Below the pieces are notes generated by a model. It saw only the letters and a list, made by a program, of their open reading frames with translations. It was not told where the DNA came from and did not search any database. A DNA stretch of 36,467 nt from an uncultured Paracoccaceae bacterium (GTDB lineage: Bacteria > Pseudomonadota > Alphaproteobacteria > Rhodobacterales > Rhodobacteraceae): positions 93,410 to 129,876 of the forward strand of contig CAJXSR010000007.1 in NCBI GenBank assembly GCA_913061275.1. Direction: 5' to 3'. Position 1 is the first letter of the stretch; every line of letters begins with the position of its first letter. Positions 8,671 through 17,832 of this stretch are shown here, in pieces. Made by a program: the position numbers and the translations under genes.

Positions 8671-10490
8671 CAATAAACCCGTTTTTTTGGGGCTATGACT
8701 TTTAGATCAATGCCGCCCTCTGCCTGCGTGGTCAGCGGGTCAAGGTGTACATCGCGGTAGCTTAGTTTCACCTTATGCCCATCCACACGAGACAGGCTGT
8801 GCTTGCGCCAGATTTTGTCATCACGATCAGGGTAATCTTCATGTGCGTGCGCACCACGGCTTTCTTTGCGCGCTTCAGCTGCAACAATCGTGGCCATAGC
8901 ATTTGGCATCAGGTTATCCAGCTCTAATGTTTCCATCAAATCCGAATTCCAGATCAGGCTGCGATCAGTGACTTTCAAATCACCCATATTTTTGGCAATT
9001 CCTGCCATCTTTTTACAGCCTTCGTCCAAAGTTTTATCCGTACGGAAAACCGCTGCGTCTTCTTGCATGGTTTTTTGCATCTCAAGCCGCAGATCAGCAG
9101 TTGAAATAGCCCCGTTTGCATGACGGAAACCATCAAACCTTGCCATAGACGCATCTACTGATTTTTTATTCAGCGGCTCGTTCGGCGTATTCGGGTCAAC
9201 CACTTCTGCCGCTTTAATCGCAGCGGCACGGCCAAATACAACCAGATCAATCAGGCTGTTAGAGCCCAATCTGTTGGCCCCGTGAACCGATGCACAACCT
9301 GCTTCACCCACGGCCATTAGACCTGGTAGAATACGGTCATGATCTTTCGCGGTCGGATCTAGCACTTCACCCCAGTAATTCGTGGGCACGCCACCCATGT
9401 TGTAATGCACTGTAGGCAAAACTGGGATTGGTTCTTTGGTCAGGTCAACACCTGCAAAGATGCGCGCACTTTCGGTAATACCCGGCAGGCGTAAATCCAG
9501 CGTTTCGGGTGGCAGATGGTTTAGGTGCAGGTGAATATGGTCCTTATTCGGCCCAACGCCGCGCCCTTCACGAATTTCGATGGTCATGCAGCGCGATACT
9601 ACATCACGTGACGCCAAATCTTTATAGGTCGGCGCATAACGCTCCATAAAGCGTTCACCTTCCGAGTTGGTTAGATAGCCGCCTTCGCCGCGCGCCCCTT
9701 CGGTGATCAAACAACCAGAACCATAAATGCCCGTGGGGTGGAATTGCACAAACTCCATATCCTGCAAGGCCAGACCTTGACGTGCTACCATGCCGCCGCC
9801 GTCACCTGTACAGGTATGGGCGGATGTCGCGCTAAAGAACGCACGGCCATAACCGCCCGTGGCCAAAACAACCATCTTGGCGTTAAAGCGGTGCAACGTG
9901 CCGTCATCCAGCTTCCATGCAACTACGCCCTGACACCGACCATCTTCGGTCATAATCAGATCAACGACGAAATACTCGATATAAAATTCCGCATTATGCT
10001 TCAGGGATTGGCCGTAAAGCGTGTGCAAAATTGCGTGCCCCGTGCGATCAGCCGCAGCACAGGTGCGTTGCACAGGCGGGCCTTCGCCAAATTCAGTTGT
10101 GTGACCACCAAAAGGACGTTGGTAGATTTTACCTTCTTCGGTTCTTGAGAATGGAACGCCATAATGTTCCAGCTCATACACAGCTTTCGGGGCTTCGCGC
10201 ACCAGATATTCCATCGCATCCGTATCACCCAACCAGTCAGAACCTTTTACTGTATCGTAAAGGTGCCATTGCCAATGGTCGTTCATTTCCGTGCCAACAT
10301 CCATGTTACCAAGTGACGCCGCAATACCACCTTGGGCTGCAACCGTATGGGAACGTGTTGGAAAAACTTTCGTCACACAGGCGGTTTTCAACCCCTGTTC
10401 AGCCATGCCCAATGTCGCGCGTAAGCCAGCACCGCCGGCCCCCACAACAACAACATCATATTCGTGATCGATATATTCGTAAGCAGTCAT
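8670..10490 (-). CDS. sdhA: Succinate dehydrogenase flavoprotein subunit
   Basis: The 606-residue catalytic subunit of complex II oxidises succinate to fumarate. The FAD-binding Rossmann motif [13 protein letters not shown] is at about residues 13-25. The block [10 protein letters not shown] supplies H48, the histidine that bears covalent FAD. Substrate-site blocks include [32 protein letters not shown] and the C-terminal [18 protein letters not shown]. The C-terminal domain ends with the usual [17 protein letters not shown] region. The length is normal. It lies 12 bases downstream of sdhD and overlaps the start of the small lipoprotein gene, so it is part of one sdhCDA-lipoprotein-sdhB transcript. 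Confidence 0.97.
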   Translation of the reverse strand: MTAYEYIDHEYDVVVVGAGGAGLRATLGMAEQGLKTACVTKVFPTRSHTVAAQGGIAASLGNMDVGTEMNDHWQWHLYDTVKGSDWLGDTDAMEYLVREAPKAVYELEHYGVPFSRTEEGKIYQRPFGGHTTEFGEGPPVQRTCAAADRTGHAILHTLYGQSLKHNAEFYIEYFVVDLIMTEDGRCQGVVAWKLDDGTLHRFNAKMVVLATGGYGRAFFSATSAHTCTGDGGGMVARQGLALQDMEFVQFHPTGIYGSGCLITEGARGEGGYLTNSEGERFMERYAPTYKDLASRDVVSRCMTIEIREGRGVGPNKDHIHLHLNHLPPETLDLRLPGITESARIFAGVDLTKEPIPVLPTVHYNMGGVPTNYWGEVLDPTAKDHDRILPGLMAVGEAGCASVHGANRLGSNSLIDLVVFGRAAAIKAAEVVDPNTPNEPLNKKSVDASMARFDGFRHANGAISTADLRLEMQKTMQEDAAVFRTDKTLDEGCKKMAGIAKNMGDLKVTDRSLIWNSDLMETLELDNLMPNAMATIVAAEARKESRGAHAHEDYPDRDDKIWRKHSLSRVDGHKVKLSYRDVHLDPLTTQAEGGIDLKVIAPKKRVY

Positions 10491-10502
10491 TATAGTCTCC
10501 GA

Positions 10503-10883
10503 TCAGGCGCCAAACGCGATTTTAGCAACCGCAAATGCGCCCGCAAACCCCATGCCCCAGCATAGAAGTTTTGTTGAAACCAGCAAAACCACCAACATGG
10601 CTTTACCGTGTATGTAATCCACGATCACCTCTTGCAGGCCACCTGCAAGGTGGATGAAAGCGATCATGATAAAAAGGATAGTCGTAATCGAGGTAAGCGG
10701 GCTTTGAAAAGCTGCCAGCACATCCGCATGTGAGCCACCGATAAGTGGCGCTACTTTCCAGATAAAGCATAAGGTCAGCGGGATGAGCGCTACTGCGGTC
10801 AGGCGGCCGATCCACCATTCATGTGTGCCTTCTTTGGCTGTACCCAACCCCTTAACGCGGCCCATATCAGTTTTATATGTCAT
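10503..10883 (-). CDS. sdhD: Succinate dehydrogenase membrane anchor subunit
   Basis: A 126-residue protein with three predicted membrane helices (about residues 28-48, 58-80 and 92-118). Together with SdhC it anchors complex II and forms the haem b and quinone sites. The second helix ends in FIHLAGGLQEVIVDYIHG, where the His and the Asp-Tyr pair match positions used for haem and quinone binding in SdhD. The N-terminus (GRVKGLGTAKEGTHEWWIGRLTA) is the standard alphaproteobacterial form. It starts 10 bases after the sdhC stop. Sequence divergence is normal for anchor subunits, and the operon position makes the call secure. Confidence 0.93.
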   Translation of the reverse strand: MTYKTDMGRVKGLGTAKEGTHEWWIGRLTAVALIPLTLCFIWKVAPLIGGSHADVLAAFQSPLTSITTILFIMIAFIHLAGGLQEVIVDYIHGKAMLVVLLVSTKLLCWGMGFAGAFAVAKIAFGA

Positions 10884-10893
10884 ATGCCCGCCC

Positions 10894-11286
10894 CTAGAAT
10901 GTAGACAAGCAAATGATGCTTGCCGTTGTTAGTACAAGACTTAAAGCGATAATCGCCCAGCCCCAAAAATCCACTGATTTAATTTCGTAACCATAACCGA
11001 AGTCCATCACCAGATGGCGGACGCCGCCCAAAAAATGAAACCATAAGGCCCAAAGTGATCCAAGCATCACTAGCAAGCCTAACCAAGAGGTTAGCAACCC
11101 ATTCACAAAATCAAAGTATGATGCAGATGTTGCAGCCGCCAGCAACCACCACACCATCAATACAGCCGCCAAAGACATGGAAACGCCAGTGATGCGGTTA
11201 ATGATAGATGTAATAGAGTTAATTTGCGGGCGATAAATACTTATATGGGGTGATAACGGGCGCGCGCCCTTGTTCACATCAGCCAT
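10894..11286 (-). CDS. sdhC: Succinate dehydrogenase cytochrome b556 subunit
   Basis: A 130-residue protein with three predicted membrane helices. The N-terminus RPLSPHISIYRPQINSITSI and NRITGVSMS carry the SdhC signature residues near the quinone pocket. The second-helix block WFHFLGGVRHLVMDFGYG holds the histidine expected to bind haem b. It is the first gene of the sdh operon. Upstream are 131 bases of AT-rich leader and then a pair of TGTGATCACA palindromes (11418-11448), so expression of the whole operon probably depends on that site. Confidence 0.95.
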   Translation of the reverse strand: MADVNKGARPLSPHISIYRPQINSITSIINRITGVSMSLAAVLMVWWLLAAATSASYFDFVNGLLTSWLGLLVMLGSLWALWFHFLGGVRHLVMDFGYGYEIKSVDFWGWAIIALSLVLTTASIICLSTF

Positions 11287-11417
11287 GAATATCCCTCTCG
11301 TTGGCTTTTAAAGCTATTAATTATTTACACGATAAATTCTGAGAGTCACAGGGCTCTGGATAAAAAAAATGGCTGTTTTTACCCTATATATTGTCGCATT
11401 TAGGTTTATTTTTACAA

Positions 11418-11448
11418 TGTGATCACATATTTTTACTTTGTGATCACA
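11418..11448. promoter_or_regulatory. Paired TGTGATCACA operators upstream of sdhC
   Basis: Perfect 10-bp palindromes lie at 11418-11427 and 11439-11448; the second extends to the 12-bp TTGTGATCACAA. Their centres are 21 bp apart, about two helical turns. The distal copy overlaps the stop codon of the upstream DUF1737 gene. An AT-rich stretch containing TATATA on the minus strand follows on the sdhC side. The same pair with the same spacing occurs before sucC, and a single copy lies at the GntR gene at 27978. Confidence 0.8.
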
Positions 11449-11647
11449 ACCTCCTCAGTTTCACATCCCGTGAATAATCGCCATCAGCATCTTTCACAAC
11501 CGCCTGCGCACAGCGCATAACACCATTTGCTGCATCAAATGCATAAGACGGGCTGCCGTGCAAACCCCAGCCGTTCGATAGGGCTTCGGTTACACGGTGG
11601 CAAAAATCGGATGTATCTTCATCAGTTATCAAACGATAGGCCTTCAT
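11444..11647 (-). CDS. DUF1737 family protein
   Basis: This 67-residue protein has the DUF1737 pattern: MKAYRLITDEDTSDFCHRVTEALSNGWGLHGSP, followed by a variable strand and CAQAVVKDADGDYSRDVKL. It is small and soluble, and its function is not known to me. Its ATG overlaps the nnrU stop codon (11644-11647, ATGA), so it is translationally coupled to nnrU. Its last codons overlap the distal sdh operator, so transcription of this operon would run across the sdh control region. That position may connect the two operons by read-through. Confidence 0.85.
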   Translation of the reverse strand: MKAYRLITDEDTSDFCHRVTEALSNGWGLHGSPSYAFDAANGVMRCAQAVVKDADGDYSRDVKLRRL

Positions 11648-12222
11648 GCGTAACCTGGGGAAAAAGGATTATATCCCAACAAAATGTGAATACTGGCAAT
11701 GACCGTAAACACAATTATCGTAATAACAACCAATCGAATATCCCCCGCAGGCGAGCCTGCTTCAGGGCGTACCCACGCCCCTTCGGCACGGTTAATCAAC
11801 ACCATTGTGGCAGCAGCCCAAAACCCTATTCCGCCAAATAAAATAAGAGAAGCAAGATCACCGTTCACCAGTAAATGCGCTACCATCCATATCACAACAC
11901 CTGTCAGCATCGGATGCCGCAACCATGTCCGCATCTTTCCTTTTGATGATCCCATCCCCATACACATGACAGCGACCACCATCAAAAAGTTATTAACGGG
12001 GCCCACGCCATCAAAAGGCGTATAAATCGGTATGAAATCGGCGCGTCTGAAACCAATAACCATCATGACAATAGCACCCAATAACAGAATTGTGATAAGC
12101 CCGCGCGCAGGGCCCGCACCAAATCGCGTGTCCATTTTTTTGCGCACATTCGGCATCAAACGCTTTATCCAATGCACATCAGCCCACAGGAAAACACCCA
12201 GTATCAATATCTCAAAATACAT
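11644..12222 (-). CDS. nnrU: NnrU family membrane protein
   Basis: A 192-residue inner-membrane protein with about six hydrophobic segments. Family marks are VHWIKRLMPNVRKKMDTRFG near the N-terminus and MRTWLRHPMLTGVVIWMVAHLLVNGD in the middle, as in NnrU/isoprenylcysteine-methyltransferase-like proteins. NnrU was named for genes linked to nitrite and nitric oxide reduction, but homologues are common outside denitrification loci, and no denitrification genes are present here. It starts one base after the stop of the malyl-CoA-lyase-like gene and overlaps DUF1737 by ATGA, giving a tight three-gene operon. Confidence 0.85.
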   Translation of the reverse strand: MYFEILILGVFLWADVHWIKRLMPNVRKKMDTRFGAGPARGLITILLLGAIVMMVIGFRRADFIPIYTPFDGVGPVNNFLMVVAVMCMGMGSSKGKMRTWLRHPMLTGVVIWMVAHLLVNGDLASLILFGGIGFWAAATMVLINRAEGAWVRPEAGSPAGDIRLVVITIIVFTVIASIHILLGYNPFSPGYA

Positions 12223-13098
12223 CTATGTACCTTCTCTTTTGGCCCGTTTGGCAATCATTTGTGCCATTTCAAGCAATTTACGCGCACTGTCGGCGTGTAA
12301 ACCTTCTACTAGTTCACCGTCCACAACGGCAACCCCCTTGCCTTGCGATTTGGCAAGATCATATGCCTGTACTTGGCGTTTTGCCAGATCAATCGCATCA
12401 ACACTGGGCGCGTATTGTGTATTTGCAGGGGCTATTTGGCTGGGATGGATAAGTGATTTTCCATCAAACCCAAGCACCTTGCCTTTTGCGCAGTTCTCGA
12501 CAAAACCCTGTGCGTCTGTGAACTGCTTATAAATGCCATCTATGCAAATCAACCCATAGGCACGCGCCGCAATAATACATAATCCATAGCTGGTAAGTAA
12601 CGCTTCCAAACCGGCAGTTTCTGTTGCACGCAGATCTTTCACCAAATCATTTGGCCCAACAACTATGCCTGAAAGACGTGATGAGGCTGCACAAATTTCA
12701 CGTAAATTCATAACCCCCATCGCAGTTTCAATCATAATCCATATTTTTGTATCTTTGGCTGCAGGTTCTGCATCCAATAGTTGTTCAACTGCCAAAACAT
12801 CTGACGCACAATTCACTTTCGGAACTAAGACAGCCTGCACACCCAGCGAAGACAAAGATGTAATATCTGCTTTAAAATATGGGCTTAGAACATCATTCAC
12901 GCGCACCATTGTTAAGGGTGCATCAAATCCACCTGCCTGCAAAATATCCACCACAACCTTGCGAGCTTGCTCTTTACGGTCAGGTGGTATTGAATCTTCT
13001 AAATCCAGAATTACAGCATCGCATTGCAGGTTTTTAGATTTTTCTACTGCCCGTTCATTTAACGCAGGTACAAACAGCAAAGAGCGCATGGGTGTCAT
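12223..13098 (-). CDS. mcl2: HpcH/HpaI aldolase family (CitE-like; probable (3S)-malyl-CoA thioesterase Mcl2)
   Basis: A 291-residue (beta/alpha)8 enzyme of the CitE/malyl-CoA lyase family. Typical blocks are MRSLLFVPALNERAVEKS, DAVILDLEDSIPPDRKEQAR (acidic metal-binding region), VRVNDVLSPYF, VLVPKVN, WIMIETAMGVMNL (catalytic/metal Glu) and GFDGKSLIHPSQI near the C-terminus. From memory, a paralogue called Mcl2 lies close to mdh and sdh in Rhodobacter and acts as a (3S)-malyl-CoA thioesterase that makes malate and CoA. The shared neighbourhood favours that identity, but citryl- or methylmalyl-CoA lyase activity cannot be excluded. AAGG precedes ATG 13098. It leads the operon with nnrU and DUF1737. 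Confidence 0.7.
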   Translation of the reverse strand: MTPMRSLLFVPALNERAVEKSKNLQCDAVILDLEDSIPPDRKEQARKVVVDILQAGGFDAPLTMVRVNDVLSPYFKADITSLSSLGVQAVLVPKVNCASDVLAVEQLLDAEPAAKDTKIWIMIETAMGVMNLREICAASSRLSGIVVGPNDLVKDLRATETAGLEALLTSYGLCIIAARAYGLICIDGIYKQFTDAQGFVENCAKGKVLGFDGKSLIHPSQIAPANTQYAPSVDAIDLAKRQVQAYDLAKSQGKGVAVVDGELVEGLHADSARKLLEMAQMIAKRAKREGT

Positions 13099-13185
13099 TT
13101 TAAAACCTTATCAATTTACCTATTTCTGCTAACTCATCAAATTTTCAGATTAATTGCAAATGCCAAATTCACCTTTGAACGCACG

Positions 13186-13199
13186 TTGAGTTAACTCAA
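13186..13199. promoter_or_regulatory. Perfect 14-bp palindrome in the mcl2 upstream region
   Basis: TTGAGTTAACTCAA is a perfect inverted repeat in the divergent gap between the mcl2 start (13098) and the small periplasmic gene (13268). Its position 88 bases from one start and 69 from the other fits an operator, but no regulator can be assigned. Confidence 0.4.
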
Positions 13200-13267
13200 T
13201 CTTACCATATCAGGACAACCCTTTAGCCATCAACAACGCATCAAACAAGGTGCTAGAAAGGTCTATA

Positions 13268-13585
13268 ATGCCTGTAAATACACAAAAAATAATGCTCGCT
13301 TTCACCATCGGATTTGTCGCAATAATGCTCACGCTAAAAACGGTACACGCTAACCCTGCAAACTGCGCAAAACGTGGCGAACTGTTAACTAAACTTAATG
13401 AACGTTTCGGCGAAAGCCGTCAAACCACGGGCTTAACCCCAAATGGGCAGGTGATTGAAACCTATGCACACCCTAGAACAGGAACGTGGACAATTATTCT
13501 TACTTTGCCAAATGGAATCAGTTGCATGCTCGCCTCTGGCAAAGCTTATGAACATATAAACGCCCCAGCTGGTCAGGGCGTTTAA
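13268..13585 (+). CDS. Small conserved periplasmic protein of unknown function
   Basis: ATG 13268 is preferred because AAAGG lies 8 bases before it; an in-frame GTG at 13250 has no ribosome site. The 105-residue product has a signal peptide (IMLAFTIGFVAIMLTLKTVHA) cleaved before NPANC. The mature domain of about 75 residues contains two Cys (NCAKRGELLTKLNERFGE and GISCMLASGKAYE), which could form a disulphide. The strand block VIETYAHPRTGTWTIILTLPNG suggests a small beta-sheet. I do not know its function. It lies before mdh in the same direction. A hairpin overlaps its stop codon, which may partly separate it from mdh. Confidence 0.7.
   Translation: MPVNTQKIMLAFTIGFVAIMLTLKTVHANPANCAKRGELLTKLNERFGESRQTTGLTPNGQVIETYAHPRTGTWTIILTLPNGISCMLASGKAYEHINAPAGQGV
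13558..13583 (+). terminator. Hairpin overlapping the end of the small periplasmic gene
   Basis: An 8-bp stem AAACGCCC/GGGCGTTT surrounds a ten-base loop and reaches into the TAA stop codon. No clear T-run follows, so it may be a weak terminator or an mRNA 3'-end stabiliser. Confidence 0.4.
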
Positions 13586-13646
13586 CCCGCAAAACGTCGC
13601 GCTTACAGCAAAATCACACAAAGTCGCTTGCTCTTCTTGTATATAA

Positions 13647-14651
<1,005 letters not shown>

Positions 14652-14667
14652 TCAATAACGACTCATG

Positions 14668-14703
14668 AAAAGGCTGCCTAAAAACTATAATGGGCAGCCT
14701 TTT
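14668..14703 (+). terminator. Strong intrinsic terminator of mdh
   Basis: A perfect 11-bp stem AAAAGGCTGCC/GGCAGCCTTTT with a 14-base loop runs into a T-rich tail 16 bases after the mdh stop. It separates mdh from the sucC control region. Confidence 0.88.
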
Positions 14704-14710
14704 CTATTTT

Positions 14711-14741
14711 AGTGATCACAAAATTTAATCGTGTGATCACA
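14711..14741. promoter_or_regulatory. Paired TGTGATCACA operators upstream of sucC
   Basis: AGTGATCACA (14711-14720, one mismatch from the palindrome) and TGTGATCACA (14732-14741) have centres 21 bp apart, the same spacing as the pair before sdhC. They lie between the mdh terminator and sucC. AT-rich sequence with TATATT (14751-14756) follows, so a promoter could start just downstream. This suggests joint control of the suc and sdh operons. Confidence 0.8.
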
Positions 14742-14847
14742 AAATCTCAATATATTCACATTATTACACTTTTTTCATTTTTTCCCTTCTTCCTTGCTAC
14801 GTCCTCTGTAATTATTGCGCGACGCATTCAACAAGAGGGACACACCC

Positions 14848-16041
14848 ATGAACATTCATGAATACCAAGCCAAAGGATTACTGCGCAAATACGGTGCAAA
14901 CGTATCTGAAGGCCGCATCGTAATGAACGCCGCTGAAGCCAAAGCTAAAGCCAGCGAAATGGGTGGCCCACTTTGGGTTGTAAAAGCACAAATTCATGCA
15001 GGTGGTCGCGGTAAAGGCCACTTTATGGAAGCCGAAGCAGGCGATGCGGGCGGTGTACGTTTGGCACATTCTGTCGAAGAAGCAGCTGAAGAAGCGCAAA
15101 AAATGCTAGGCCGCACGTTGGTCACACATCAAACTGGCCCCGCAGGCAAACAAGTGAATCGTGTCTATCTTGAAGATGGTGCTGACATTGAAAAAGAATT
15201 TTACCTAGCCGTACTGCTAGACCGCGAAAGTTCACGCGTTTCTTTCGTCGCCTCAACCGAGGGCGGCATGAACATCGAAGAAGTTGCCGCTGAAACCCCC
15301 GAAAAAATCGTAAGTTTCACTGTTGACCCTGCCGCAGGCCTATCAGGCTATCACGGCCGCCGCGTGGCCTTTGCCCTTGGTCTTGAAGGCAAGCAGATCA
15401 AACAATGCGTACAACTGATTACCCTTCTTTATAAAATGTTCATCGAAAAAGACATGGACATGCTGGAAATCAACCCGCTTATAATTACCAAAGATGGCGA
15501 CCTTAAGTGCCTTGATGCCAAAATGGGCTTTGACGGCAACGCTTTATACCGACAGCCCGACATCATGGAACTGCGCGATGAAACCGAAGAAGACGCCAAA
15601 GAACTGGAAGCCAGCAAATACGATCTGAACTACATCGCACTGGACGGTGAAATCGGCTGCATGGTGAATGGTGCGGGGCTAGCCATGGCAACAATGGATA
15701 TTATCAAACTATACGGCTCTGACCCTGCCAACTTCCTAGACGTAGGCGGCGGTGCTACTAAAGAGAAAGTTACCGAAGCTTTTAAAATCATCACCTCTGA
15801 CCCGAACGTCAAAGGCATCTTGGTCAACATCTTTGGCGGCATCATGCGCTGCGATGTGATCGCCGAAGGTGTTGTGGCCGCTGTCAAAGACGTAGGCCTG
15901 AAAGTGCCATTGGTAGTGCGTCTAGAGGGCACCAAAGTTGAAGAAGGTAAAAAGATCATCAATGAAAGTGGCCTGAACGTGATCGTCGGTGACGATCTAG
16001 GCGATGCTGCCAAGAAAATTGTAAAGGCAGTTCAAGGGTAA
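14848..16041 (+). CDS. sucC: Succinyl-CoA synthetase beta subunit (ADP-forming)
   Basis: The 397-residue ATP-grasp subunit makes ATP from succinyl-CoA together with SucD. ATG 14848 gives the canonical N-terminus [16 protein letters not shown] and follows AAGAGGGA; an upstream TTG frame extension is rejected. Visible blocks are [12 protein letters not shown] (nucleotide binding), [26 protein letters not shown] (metal-binding region), [15 protein letters not shown] and [11 protein letters not shown], with [17 protein letters not shown] in the C-terminal ligase domain. It is the first gene of the suc operon, directly below the paired operators. A methyltransferase gene starts 4 bases after its stop instead of sucD. 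Confidence 0.96.
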   Translation: MNIHEYQAKGLLRKYGANVSEGRIVMNAAEAKAKASEMGGPLWVVKAQIHAGGRGKGHFMEAEAGDAGGVRLAHSVEEAAEEAQKMLGRTLVTHQTGPAGKQVNRVYLEDGADIEKEFYLAVLLDRESSRVSFVASTEGGMNIEEVAAETPEKIVSFTVDPAAGLSGYHGRRVAFALGLEGKQIKQCVQLITLLYKMFIEKDMDMLEINPLIITKDGDLKCLDAKMGFDGNALYRQPDIMELRDETEEDAKELEASKYDLNYIALDGEIGCMVNGAGLAMATMDIIKLYGSDPANFLDVGGGATKEKVTEAFKIITSDPNVKGILVNIFGGIMRCDVIAEGVVAAVKDVGLKVPLVVRLEGTKVEEGKKIINESGLNVIVGDDLGDAAKKIVKAVQG

Positions 16042-16045
16042 CTCC

Positions 16046-16852
16046 ATGACCCGCTCCACCCAATCCACAAGGGCCTGCCCCAACTGTGCTGCTGACAAAG
16101 CAGCACCTTTACCTGCATATTCGCAAGACGAATGGCAGGTTGTGGAATGTATGGGGTGTACAATGGTCTATCTTCAAAATCCGGCAGATTATGAAGCACT
16201 GGAAGAAGATTTTGCATGGGAAAAAACCTTTGCTGCAGAAGATGCCATGCGTCACCGTCGGAAATCATGGATCAAACGTGCAGCGCGGCAAGTACGCATC
16301 TTAAGTTACAAGCTAAGACGTGACCCCAACGATCATTATCTGTCGATATTAGGGGCTGGAAACATACTGGATGTAGGCTGCGGTGACGTTGTACGTTGGC
16401 GTGCGCCCTTTATTCCACATGGCATCGAAATATCAAAAGCATTACAAAAAACTGCACATGAAAAAATGCACGCTTTAGGCGGCGAATGCTTGCTTGGCGC
16501 GGGTGCAGAAGTGATTTGGCACTTTTCCGAAGATAAATTCGACAGCGTCATGATGCATTCCTATTTGGAACATGAAACGCAGGTCAGTAAAATCTTGAAT
16601 GGCGCCATACGTTGCCTGAAACCGGGCGGCAAAGCTTTTATCCGTGTGCCTAACTTCAACTCACTAAACCGCCGCATATCAGGCCCTAAATGGCCGGGTT
16701 TTCGTTACCCCGACCATGTCAACTATTTCACCGTGGAAACGTTAAAGGCGGTTGCCGCCAACGCTGGTTTCGACTTCAAACTCGTGAACCGTCACAAAAT
16801 CTGGCTGGATGACAATATCCAAGCCGTTCTCATAAAACCAATAATCGCGTAA
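16046..16852 (+). CDS. Class I SAM-dependent methyltransferase inserted between sucC and sucD
   Basis: A 268-residue protein. The N-terminus has a zinc-finger-like CPNC (C11, C14) and CMGC (C35, C38) pair, as seen in sugar C-methyltransferase-type proteins. The Rossmann core follows with the SAM motif ILDVGCGD at about residue 107. Motif-like blocks MMHSYLEHE, IRCLKPGGKAFIRVPNF and HVNYFTVETLKAVAANAGF complete the Methyltransf_11/23 pattern. The substrate is unknown; no polysaccharide genes are nearby. It lies 4 bases after sucC and 12 before sucD, with its ribosome site inside the sucC end, so it is co-translated with the succinyl-CoA synthetase subunits. Base composition looks like its neighbours, so recent insertion is not obvious. 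Confidence 0.88.
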   Translation: MTRSTQSTRACPNCAADKAAPLPAYSQDEWQVVECMGCTMVYLQNPADYEALEEDFAWEKTFAAEDAMRHRRKSWIKRAARQVRILSYKLRRDPNDHYLSILGAGNILDVGCGDVVRWRAPFIPHGIEISKALQKTAHEKMHALGGECLLGAGAEVIWHFSEDKFDSVMMHSYLEHETQVSKILNGAIRCLKPGGKAFIRVPNFNSLNRRISGPKWPGFRYPDHVNYFTVETLKAVAANAGFDFKLVNRHKIWLDDNIQAVLIKPIIA

Positions 16853-16864
16853 GGATCAAATTCA

Positions 16865-17746
16865 ATGTCTGTACTTATTAACAAGAACACCAAAGTTATT
16901 TGTCAGGGTCTAACAGGCTCGCAAGGCACATTTCACTCTGAACAAGCCATTGCTTACGGCACTAAAATGGTTGGCGGTGTAACACCCGGCAAAGGTGGCC
17001 AAACCCACCTTGATCTGCCGATTTTCAATTCCGTCCACGAAGCCCGCCATGTCACAGGCGCCAACGCAACAGTGATTTATGTACCACCGCCCTTCGCAGC
17101 AGACGGTATTTTAGAAGCTATTGATGCAGAAATTGAACTGATCGTTTGCATCACCGAAGGCATTCCTGTGCTGGATATGATGAAGGTTAAACGCGCATTG
17201 GATGGTTCCAAATCCCGCTTAATCGGCCCGAACTGCCCTGGTATCATCACGCCCGATGAATGCAAAATCGGCATTATGCCAGGCCACATCCACATGGCAG
17301 GCACCTGTGGTGTTGTATCCCGTTCAGGCACGCTAACCTATGAAGCCGTTAAACAAACTACCGATCTGGGCCTAGGCCAATCAACTGCCATCGGCATCGG
17401 CGGCGACCCGATTAAAGGTACAGAACATATTGATTGTCTGGAAATGTTCATGGCCGACCCTGACACCCATTCCATCATCATGCTGGGCGAAATCGGCGGT
17501 TCTGCCGAAGAAGATGCCGCACAATTCATCATTGATGAAGCCAAAGCAGGCCGCAAAAAACCCATCGCAGGCTTCATCGCAGGCATAACAGCCCCTCCGG
17601 GTCGTCGCATGGGCCACGCGGGCGCGATTGTTGCAGGCGGCAAAGGTGACGCTGCCAGCAAGATCGAAGCAATGAAAGCCGCAGGCATCGTGGTGGCAGA
17701 CAGCCCAGCGACACTTGGTGAAGCCGTGATGAAAGCTATCGGGTAA
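16865..17746 (+). CDS. sucD: Succinyl-CoA synthetase alpha subunit
   Basis: The 293-residue alpha subunit carries the phosphohistidine intermediate and binds CoA. The N-terminus [29 protein letters not shown] matches the CoA-binding Rossmann domain. [14 protein letters not shown] and [14 protein letters not shown] are family blocks. [18 protein letters not shown] supplies the active-site H251. The length is normal. It forms the heterotetramer with SucC although a methyltransferase gene separates the two. The 86-base gap to sucA contains a GC-rich hairpin that may tune downstream expression. Confidence 0.97.
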   Translation: MSVLINKNTKVICQGLTGSQGTFHSEQAIAYGTKMVGGVTPGKGGQTHLDLPIFNSVHEARHVTGANATVIYVPPPFAADGILEAIDAEIELIVCITEGIPVLDMMKVKRALDGSKSRLIGPNCPGIITPDECKIGIMPGHIHMAGTCGVVSRSGTLTYEAVKQTTDLGLGQSTAIGIGGDPIKGTEHIDCLEMFMADPDTHSIIMLGEIGGSAEEDAAQFIIDEAKAGRKKPIAGFIAGITAPPGRRMGHAGAIVAGGKGDAASKIEAMKAAGIVVADSPATLGEAVMKAIG

Positions 17747-17758
17747 CCACAAAAATTG

Positions 17759-17781
17759 CCTCGCGCAACACACGCGCGGGG
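17759..17781 (+). terminator. GC-rich hairpin between sucD and sucA
   Basis: CCTCGCG and CGCGGGG can pair over 7 bp (one G-T) around a nine-base loop. No T-run follows, so it is more likely an attenuator or processing/stability element than a full terminator. Confidence 0.35.
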
Positions 17782-17832
17782 CCTCCACGTAATACCTTCG
17801 TACAATCGACGGGGAAATTTGGGACCAAAAAC

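Noticed and set aside
11418-11448. CRP/FNR-type binding site
   Set aside because: CRP sites have TGTGA and TCACA separated by six bases and FNR sites have TTGAT-N4-ATCAA; here the half-sites touch, making a 10-bp palindrome repeated at 21 bp.
13250-13267. GTG 13250 as start of the small periplasmic protein
   Set aside because: ATG 13268 has AAAGG at good spacing and gives a cleaner signal peptide.
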